Position numbers and translations under genes: made by a program. Shown piece by piece: positions 58,044 through 64,000 of a DNA stretch of 64,000 bases. The stretch's first letter is position 1, and each line of letters begins with the position of its first letter. The stretch is taken from assembly GCA_032334235.1 (NCBI GenBank), contig JAVSGI010000005.1, positions 1,240,001 through 1,304,000 on the forward strand, given 5' to 3'. The notes beneath the pieces are model-generated. The model made no database searches and was not told the origin of the DNA. It saw only the letters and a list, made by a program, of their open reading frames with translations. The stretch is from Paracoccaceae bacterium Fryx2. Lineage in GTDB: Bacteria; Pseudomonadota; Alphaproteobacteria; Rhodobacterales; Rhodobacteraceae.

Positions 58044-59045
58044 ATGAAACACACTGACAAGAATGACCTCGCATGGGGATGCGACGAGTTGCGCGGCGCG
58101 ATAGACGCGGCCGGCGTGGCCCTGTGGTCGTGGAACGTCGAAAGCGATGATTTCGCAATGGATTCCAGAGGGTACAAGCTCTGGGACATGCTGTCCGATG
58201 AGGCCGTCACCTTCGAGCACCTTTCGGAAAAGGTGCTTCCCGCAGACCGGGACCGCGTGAGGGAGTGTTTCTCTGCGACGCGGGCTGTCGCCGGACCCTA
58301 CGAGATCGACTTCAGGACATTGGCCGGCAAGGAGGTCCGCTGGATCTCGGCGCGCGGCCAGGGCAACGACAACGGCATCAGCAAAGGTGTCATGACCGGC
58401 ATTTTCCTGGACATCACCGGGCGCAAGCAGGCCGAAGAAGGCAGCGAACTCCTGGCCGGGGAAATGAGCCACCGTGTCAAGAACCTGCTGGCGATCGCGT
58501 CAGGGCTTACCCGGATCACCTCGCGGTCTTCGACCTCCATCGAGGATATGGCAATGCAGTTGACGCACCGGCTTACGGCATTGGGCCGGGCGCATGACCT
58601 CGTGCGGCCGACACAGGGCCGTCAGGGCGATGCGGCCCTGCTCGCAGACCTCTTTGCGGTCCTGCTGGCCCCTTACGACGACAAGGGTGCATCTTCCGGA
58701 TGCATCCGCATTGCCGTGCCGCGCATGGGTGTCGGAGAGAGCTCCGCGACCGGTCTGGCGCTCGTCGTGCATGAGCTTGCGACCAATTCGCTGAAATACG
58801 GCGCACTCTCGGCTGAGAACGGCACTCTCGATGTCTCCGGCAGCCTGGCAGGGGACGATGTGGAGATCGTCTGGACCGAGCACGGCGGCCCGGAAGTGAC
58901 CGAACCGCAAGATCGCCCGGGATACGGCAGCACACTGGTTCGGAACACGATCGAGGGTCAGTTCGGAGGATCGATCACCTACGACTGGACGCCGACCGGC
59001 GCACTGATCACCCTTCGGATCCGGGCGGAAATGCTTGCCGGTTAG
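58044..59045 (+). CDS. PAS-HWE sensor histidine kinase
   Basis: 333 aa soluble kinase without membrane segments. N-terminal PAS domain (about 18-130, AGVALWSWNVESDDFAMDSR to GIFLDITGRKQAEE), then the HWE catalytic region: H-box EMSHRVKNLLAI with His143, N-box HELATNSLKYGALS, and the WTEHGG motif that names the family. HWE kinases often feed the PhyR-EcfG stress pathway, which fits the EcfG-like sigma gene 252 bp upstream. ATG 58044 is chosen; the frame opens at 58011. The 57792-58043 gap has no gene. Confidence 0.9.
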   Translation: MKHTDKNDLAWGCDELRGAIDAAGVALWSWNVESDDFAMDSRGYKLWDMLSDEAVTFEHLSEKVLPADRDRVRECFSATRAVAGPYEIDFRTLAGKEVRWISARGQGNDNGISKGVMTGIFLDITGRKQAEEGSELLAGEMSHRVKNLLAIASGLTRITSRSSTSIEDMAMQLTHRLTALGRAHDLVRPTQGRQGDAALLADLFAVLLAPYDDKGASSGCIRIAVPRMGVGESSATGLALVVHELATNSLKYGALSAENGTLDVSGSLAGDDVEIVWTEHGGPEVTEPQDRPGYGSTLVRNTIEGQFGGSITYDWTPTGALITLRIRAEMLAG

Positions 59046-59226
59046 CGGAGCCACGTCCGGCCAGCTTGTCCGTCCGATGTGATCCTGTCCCGCTGCCTGG
59101 TCCGGAAGCAAGCCCCCCGCTTGCAGCACCAAGCCGCCGCCTGACCGGACGTTCGGTCATGGCGGCGTCGGTGCCCGCAACCCTCCGCAAGACGGGTCGG
59201 GTTCAAGGTGAAAGGCGGCCCGGCAA

Positions 59227-60072
59227 TCAAGGATGCTCGCCAAAGAAGCGCAGCACCTCGGCCGTCGCAGAAATTTCCTGAGTGTTTCCCGCACCTTTTC
59301 GATCACTGCCGGGCCAGACGTGCCTGCCGCCCGAAACCGTCATCAGGCGGACCTGCGTCCTGCCCTTGGCGTCGAGATAGTTGTCCTCTGTCACCGACGT
59401 TCCATCATTGCGCGCGTCGATCATCCTCGACGTTTTTCTCAACGGGCCGTTGGCCGCCACAAAGGCCCTGATCTGAACCGGAACCGGCGTGAACGCATCG
59501 CCGGCGTGTTTGGTTCCGTATTCCGGGCCTTTCAGCCCATATGGCACGATCAGGTCGTCGAGCCCGTGGATGTGCAGCAATGGCACGCGCGCGGCCGGCG
59601 TCCTGCCAAGATGGATCGTCCCGGCAACTCCGGCCACGGCCTTTACCGTGCCCGCACGCCGCGCGGCATAAGTCTCGGCCATCACCGACCCGTTTCCCAT
59701 CCCGGTCAGGTAAACCCGGTTCGAATAAAGCCCGAACCGCTTTGCCGCGTCGGCAATGACAAGATCGAGAAACCTGATGTCCGAAATCTTCTTTTCCTGC
59801 GCATATCCGCAGCAGTATAGCCCGTTCCAGCTAGAACCCAGCCCTTCCGGATAGATGACGGCATATCCCTTTGCCAGCGCAGGGCCGCTGAGGCGGATTT
59901 TCTGCCTGAACTCTTCAGGGTTTCCCGCAGCATTGTGCAGCGCAAGAATGACCGAGCCGTTCGGCCTGGCAGACAGGTCGATCAGATACGAACGATTGCC
60001 GAGAAGTATTTTCTGCTGTTCTGCGACAGACGGCAATGCGAGAAAGCAAAGCACCAACACCAGTTTCCACAT
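59227..60072 (-). CDS. PHB-depolymerase/LpqC-type esterase fold with nucleophile replaced
   Basis: 281 aa exported protein; signal peptide 1-17 (LVLVLCFLALPSVAEQ). Fold markers: NGSVILALHNAAGNPEEFRQ, VIYPEGLGSSWNGLYCCGY, and FLDLVIADAAKRFGLYSNRV. The normal nucleophile elbow G-[LM]-S-N-G-G reads GMGNGS (124-129), so the catalytic Ser is Gly126. The triad Asp (GLDDLIVPY, about 172) and His (GGRHVWPGS, 251) remain. Either a pseudo-enzyme or one using Ser129. ATG 60072 has AGGGA upstream. 59046-59226, between it and the convergent kinase, is empty. Confidence 0.82.
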   Translation of the reverse strand: MWKLVLVLCFLALPSVAEQQKILLGNRSYLIDLSARPNGSVILALHNAAGNPEEFRQKIRLSGPALAKGYAVIYPEGLGSSWNGLYCCGYAQEKKISDIRFLDLVIADAAKRFGLYSNRVYLTGMGNGSVMAETYAARRAGTVKAVAGVAGTIHLGRTPAARVPLLHIHGLDDLIVPYGLKGPEYGTKHAGDAFTPVPVQIRAFVAANGPLRKTSRMIDARNDGTSVTEDNYLDAKGRTQVRLMTVSGGRHVWPGSDRKGAGNTQEISATAEVLRFFGEHP

Positions 60073-60231
60073 GGACAATTTCCCTTGCCAGACACATTGC
60101 AAATCCGACGTGGCCGTGGCCGCGCGCGGATTCAAGACAGACGATTTCAGCATTGACCGGATTTCCGGTATCAACGACCATCAGCGGCGACCGGTATTCG
60201 CGGCCAGGCCGATGCTTCCCCTTGCTGTTGT

Positions 60232-61131
60232 TCAGAGTGGCATTTGCGAACGCTCCGATTTTAACCGGGCGGGCAGCGTGTTGTGGATCGCCGTTGCGGC
60301 AACGGCGGCCTGGCCCATCGCCACGGCAATCTGGTCAAGCCCGTCCGTGACATCGCCGATGGCATAGACCCGGTCGATGCCGGTTTTCTGCCTTGCATCG
60401 ACCAGAACATGACCCCCCGTGCCGAGGCGGACACCAAGGCTTGCCGCAAGTGCGGTCCGCGGGGTCGTGCCCAGGGCGACATAGAGCGTGTCGAAGCCCA
60501 GGGCCTCGCCGTTTTCCAGCGTCACGACGACCTGCGATTCCGTCAGCGACAGCCCCGCCATCGGCGCGCCCGGAACGCCGACGCCGTCCCGCGCGACAGC
60601 CGCAGAACCGTCAGGCGGGATCAGCGTGACCGACGCGGAATAGTGGCGAAGAAATCGTGCCTCCCGAAACCCGTGCGTGCCGCTGCCCAGCACGGCGATT
60701 CGCCTGTCGCGGATTTCATAGGCATCACAGACCGGACAATAGCGTATCAACCCCAGCGCCACCCCCCGATCATGGTCGCTGACAGACAGGGGCGGCCGAT
60801 GGTTGACGACGCCCGAGGCAAAGATGACCGTGCGCGCCGTCTCGGCCCGCCGGTCGGTCGTGACGCGGAACACGTCACCCTGTGCTTCGACCGAGACGAC
60901 CGTCCCGGTTTCGATCTCGGCACCATGGTGGCCGGCATGAGACCGCATCCGGTCGAGAAGGTCGCGCCCGGAAATGCCGCCCGGAAACGGCGTCAGGTTA
61001 TGGGTTTCCGGGATCATCCGCGCCCGCCCCTCCTGCGCATCGAACACCGTCACGCTGCGCAGGAACCGGGCAAGATACAGGGCGGCCGTCAGCCCCGCGG
61101 GACCGCCGCCCAGGATGATGCAATCCTTCAT
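60232..61131 (-). CDS. Thioredoxin reductase-like FAD/NAD(P) oxidoreductase
   Basis: 299 aa. FAD-binding DCIILGGGPAGLTAALYLAR at the N-terminus; redox motif YCPVCDAYE with Cys132 and Cys135; NADPH site VLGSGTHGFREARF; C-terminal VYAIGDVTDGLDQIAVAMGQ. Likely reduces a thioredoxin-like or other disulfide partner; canonical TrxB has CATC, so this is a paralogue. Directly downstream of a truncated dehydrogenase gene on the same strand, 53 bp apart, so the pair was probably an operon. Confidence 0.88.
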   Translation of the reverse strand: MKDCIILGGGPAGLTAALYLARFLRSVTVFDAQEGRARMIPETHNLTPFPGGISGRDLLDRMRSHAGHHGAEIETGTVVSVEAQGDVFRVTTDRRAETARTVIFASGVVNHRPPLSVSDHDRGVALGLIRYCPVCDAYEIRDRRIAVLGSGTHGFREARFLRHYSASVTLIPPDGSAAVARDGVGVPGAPMAGLSLTESQVVVTLENGEALGFDTLYVALGTTPRTALAASLGVRLGTGGHVLVDARQKTGIDRVYAIGDVTDGLDQIAVAMGQAAVAATAIHNTLPARLKSERSQMPL

Positions 61132-61184
61132 GTCGGGCTTTCCCCAAACCCGTGACTGTCCGGCCGAACCGGGGAACGCAATGC

Positions 61185-61601
61185 TCAGCTGCCCGGCCGC
61201 AGCACGACCTTGATCACGCCATCCTCCTTGTCGCGGAACTTCCGATACATCTCCGGCGCATCTTCCAGCGAGGTGGTGTGCGTGACGACGAAGCTCGGGT
61301 CGATCTTCCCGGCCTCGATCTTCTCGAGCAGCGGCCGGGTGTAGGCCTGCACATGGGTCTGCCCCATCTTGAACGTCAGGCCCTTGTTCATCGCGGCCCC
61401 GATCGGGATCTTGTCGCCCATTCCGACATAGACCCCGGGGATCGAGATCGTCCCGCCCTTGCGGCAGCTGAGGATCGCCTCGCGCAGGACATGCACGCGG
61501 TCTGTCGCAAGCCCGACCGCGGCCTTCGCCCGGTCGACCACCGCATCGACCGAGCCGTGGCCAGCCGCCTCGCAGCCCACGGTGTAGCGCGTCAACCAGC
61601 A
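61185..61601 (-). pseudogene. Zinc-dependent alcohol dehydrogenase, 5'-truncated by IS21-family element
   Basis: Only the C-terminal 137 residues or so remain: [60 protein letters not shown], and [17 protein letters not shown]. They match the end of glutathione-independent formaldehyde/alcohol dehydrogenases (about 390 aa). The catalytic zinc and NAD-binding parts (roughly 240 residues) are missing, and homology stops where the insertion sequence begins. The remnant frame can be read from about 61595 but would lack the active site. Confidence 0.85.
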
Positions 61602-61671
61602 TGTCCGTGACCGTCAACCACGTTGGCCGGTTTTAGGCCGCTGGGTTGGCGTATCTGGAATTGTTTTTCGC

Positions 61672-62487
61672 TCAGCCTTCTCCTTTGTCCTTGTTGTCGG
61701 CGATGGTTGTCGTTGGCGGTCTGCTCAGCGCCTCTTTGTTGGAGGCGGCCGCGCGCTGGCGGAAGCTTTCGGCATTCATCTCCAGGATCGCTGCGTGATG
61801 AACCAGCCGGTCGATGGCGGCGACGGTCATCGCCTTGTCCGGGAAGATCTGGTCCCAGCCGCTGAAGGGCTGGTTGGCGGCGATGGCGATGCTGCGGTAT
61901 TCGTAGCGCCGGGCGATCAGTTCGAAGAGCACGCCGGTTTCGGCCTGATCCTTGTGGGCGTAGGTGATGTCGTCGAGGATGATCAGGTCGAACTTGTCGA
62001 GCTTGGCGAGCGCGGCTTCGAGCACCAGATCGCGGCGGGCGGCCTGAAGTCGCTGCACCAGATCGCTGGTGCGGGTATAGAACACGCGGTGTCCCCGCTC
62101 GATCAGGGCATGGCCTATCGCGCAGAGAATGTGCGTCTTGCCCGTGCCGGAATTGCCGATGGCGATCAGATTGCCGCCACCCTCCAGCCAGTCGCCGGCC
62201 GCCAAGGCCTCGATCCGGGCGCGCGGCAGGGTTGGCAGCGCCTTGAAGTCGAAGGTCGCCAGCGTCTTGCCAGCCGGTAGCTGTGCCTCGTTCATGTGGC
62301 GCTGAATGCGGCGCATGTCGCGTTCGGCCAGCTCGTATTCCGCGAGGACGGCCAGAAAGCGGGCAGCGGGCCAGCCTTCGGCATCGGCGCGGGTGGCAAT
62401 CTCGGTCCAGAGTTTGTGGAAGCTGGGCAGGCGCAGCGCGGTCAGCATGCCGGGCAGCGTGTGGATGTCGATCTCGCGGGAGGTCAT
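61672..62487 (-). CDS. istB: IS21 helper ATPase
   Basis: 271 aa AAA+ ATPase that assists the IstA transposase in target choice and strand transfer. Walker A IGNSGTGKTH, Walker B DLIILDDITYAHKD, sensor region RSIAIAANQPFSGWDQIF. ATG 62487 overlaps the istA stop by 4 bp, the usual coupling. Intact. Confidence 0.94.
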   Translation of the reverse strand: MTSREIDIHTLPGMLTALRLPSFHKLWTEIATRADAEGWPAARFLAVLAEYELAERDMRRIQRHMNEAQLPAGKTLATFDFKALPTLPRARIEALAAGDWLEGGGNLIAIGNSGTGKTHILCAIGHALIERGHRVFYTRTSDLVQRLQAARRDLVLEAALAKLDKFDLIILDDITYAHKDQAETGVLFELIARRYEYRSIAIAANQPFSGWDQIFPDKAMTVAAIDRLVHHAAILEMNAESFRQRAAASNKEALSRPPTTTIADNKDKGEG

Positions 62488-64000
62488 GCGCAGGCTCCCA
62501 GAAGGGCATCGAAGCTGTCGAGCGAGGGATGGGCGACGGCAACATCTCTCGGCAGCGCCGTTTGCCGCGGGTTCAGGCAGGATGCCAGAGGTCCGGGATC
62601 GGGCACCCGGCCCGCGTCCAATTCTGCTGCCAGCAGATGTGCCAGTTCCGCCTCGCAGGCCCGGTCGTGGGCGATGAACAGCAGGTCGACCATGCGGCGG
62701 CAGGCGTCGCGGCGGGGCAGATCGCGCTGCAGCACCTTCCAGGCCTCAGCGTATTCGGTTCGCGGGAACAGGCTGTCGCGGTAGATCGAACTCCACAGGG
62801 CTTGCGGTTTGCGCCGCAGCGCATGGATGACGTGATGGTAGTTGATGACATGCACGCGATGGCCATCGCCGCGACCTCGCGCCCTTGTATGGCTGACGAC
62901 CAGGGTGCTGCCGAGAAAGGCCTCAAGGCGATCGTCGTAAAGGTGGACCCGCAAGCGCTGCCCGATCAGCTGCGACGGGGCGCTGTAGAAGATGCTCTTG
63001 ACCAGAAAGCCGCTGGTGCGGGTGACCGGAACCACGGTCTCTGTAAAGTCGGTGGTGCGCCGGCGCGGCAGGGGCTTCAGATGCGCCCGTTCCACCTGCG
63101 TGGCCGCCGCCCGCTGCCGGTTGCGCCGTGCCACCAGAATGTCGATGAAGCGGCGGTAGTCCTCAATGCTGGCGAAGTCGCGGCTGCCGCGCAGGATCAG
63201 CGCCTGTTCGATGGCTTTCTTGAGGTGCCGGTTCTGGGATTCCACCGCGCCGTTCTCATGAGCTTCCCCGCGGTTGTTGCGACTGGCCTCCATGCCGTAA
63301 TGGCCGACGAAGGCATTGTAGCGCGTGGTGATATCCTGGCGCTGGTCAGCCGTCAGGTTGCGGAAAGCGGCCGAGAGGCTGTCGGTGCGATGCTCCTGTG
63401 GTGCCCCGCCGAGCGACCAGAGCGCCTGCTGCAGGTTCTCGGCCAGGGCCGTGAAGCTCTCCCCGCCCAGGACCACCCCGACATGCTCCCACCGGCTGTA
63501 GACCATGACGAAGTGGTAGAGCAGATGCGGGAATAGCTGGCCCGCGATCGTCACCTCCAGCTCCTCGGCATGAGTGAAGTCGGACTGGGCCATGCGGCCC
63601 GGCTCCGGCGTCTGGCGGAAGATGATGTCGCGCTCGGGCCCGTTCAACGCCCGCCACTGCCGCACCCGCCGTTCCAGGGTGCGCCGGATGCCGGTCATCG
63701 GGGAAGGCCAGCGGGTGCAGGCCCTGAAGGTGGCGCAGCAGGGTGACGGCCTGCAAGGCGCTGTCCCTCTCCAGCAAGGGAAGGATGTCGCCCTCCCAAA
63801 AGCCTTCGAGGGGATCGGCCACCGTGCGCCCGTGAACGATCTTGCGGTTCGAGGGCAGCGTCGGATCGGCATCGAACCGTCGGGCCGTGCGCTCACTGAA
63901 CCCGGCGCGGGCGGCCGACGTGCGCTGACTGTGATATCGGAGGTCGGACATGTATAATCTCAATTGCTGGTCGTTGATGGGTTTGTAGGCCAACCCGGAT
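62484..64000 (-). CDS. istA: IS21 transposase, frameshifted and 5' end at window edge
   Basis: The N-terminal part (LRYHSQRTSAARAGFSERTA, then WEGDILPLLERDSALQAVTL) is read from about 63993 to 63700. The remainder (RRTLERRVRQWRALNGPERD, the DDE-type core SDFTHAEELEVTIAGQLFPH, NGAVESQNRHLKK, and the C-terminal domain) lies in another frame ending at 62484. The shift falls in GCCTTCCCCGATGACC: dropping one C of the CCCC run restores continuity. So it is a homopolymer indel, an inactive gene, or a +1 frameshift site. The visible TTG at 63993 may not be the true start. Confidence 0.82.

Larger units (their letters stand above)
61602..64000 (-). mobile_element. IS21-family insertion sequence, left end outside window
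   Basis: Contains istA and istB in the canonical order with a 4-bp overlap on the minus strand. The end inside the window is placed at TGTCCGTGACCGTCAACC (61602) because dehydrogenase homology stops there and IS21 elements end in TG/CA; the exact base is uncertain. Target-site duplication and the opposite end cannot be seen. Confidence 0.85.

Noticed and set aside
57748-58047. Short open frame between the sigma factor and kinase genes
   Set aside because: Overlaps the sigma factor's 3' end in another frame, has no ribosome site and no recognisable domain.

Overview
The window is 64 kb of GC-rich, densely coded chromosome from an alphaproteobacterium, most likely a Rhodobacteraceae/Paracoccaceae member (Rhodobacter, Gemmobacter or Tabrizicola-like). 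Supporting signs are the gene orders trpG-trpD-trpC-moaC-moeA-lexA, rpsF-rpsR-rplI and cobS-orf-cobT, an alphaproteobacterial LexA box (GAAC-N7-GAAC) in front of lexA, Hint_2-type proteins, and family-typical intergenic repeats (CAAATATCCCCGCCGGAGG). Placement below family level is not possible from the sequence alone.

Layout. 0-4.4 kb: fatty-acid synthesis cluster on the minus strand (fabD, fabG, acpP, fabF) with an arginase/agmatinase-family gene and a decayed copy of its 3' end between acpP and fabF. 4.5-9.6 kb: a cytochrome b561-YceI fusion, a stand-alone YceI, the S6-S18-L9 ribosomal operon, trigger factor and tRNA-Leu. 9.7-16.9 kb: a small Hint-like protein, a divergent polysaccharide deacetylase, then tryptophan, molybdopterin and lexA genes. 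17-22 kb: comEC, gltX, gltA. 22-25.4 kb: a compact arsenate-resistance operon (ArsR-ArsC fusion, GAPDH-like enzyme, ArsJ permease) whose start codon sits inside a 34-bp palindrome, followed by an 85-bp tandem repeat. 25.5-31.5 kb: thioesterase, divergent oxyR/katG, and ornithine decarboxylase with a structured leader divergent from an Lrp-type regulator. 31.6-45.7 kb: mostly housekeeping genes (valS, gatB, pepN, photolyase/cryptochrome, bolA, msrB). 45.8-56.4 kb: aerobic cobaltochelatase genes, aminopeptidase P, sufE, rnd, a full Hint protein, purN-purM; then tRNA-Ile(CAU). 57-64 kb: an accessory-looking tail with an EcfG-like sigma factor, an HWE histidine kinase, an esterase-fold protein lacking its nucleophile, a thioredoxin-reductase-like flavoprotein, and an alcohol dehydrogenase cut off by an IS21-family element that runs off the right edge.

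How the genes work together. Most operons are core metabolism and translation. The two coherent stress modules are arsenate detoxification (reduction by the ArsC domain, or conversion to 1-arseno-3-phosphoglycerate by the GAPDH and export by ArsJ) and peroxide defence (OxyR with its two redox cysteines, divergent from the catalase-peroxidase KatG). I did not find a clearly new multi-gene defence or biosynthetic system. The strongest unusual items are the palindrome-embedded ArsR-ArsC fusion operon, the paired Hint proteins (one without Cys1), the nucleophile-less esterase beside the ECF/HWE pair, and a 19-bp palindrome recurring just after three stop codons in one orientation.
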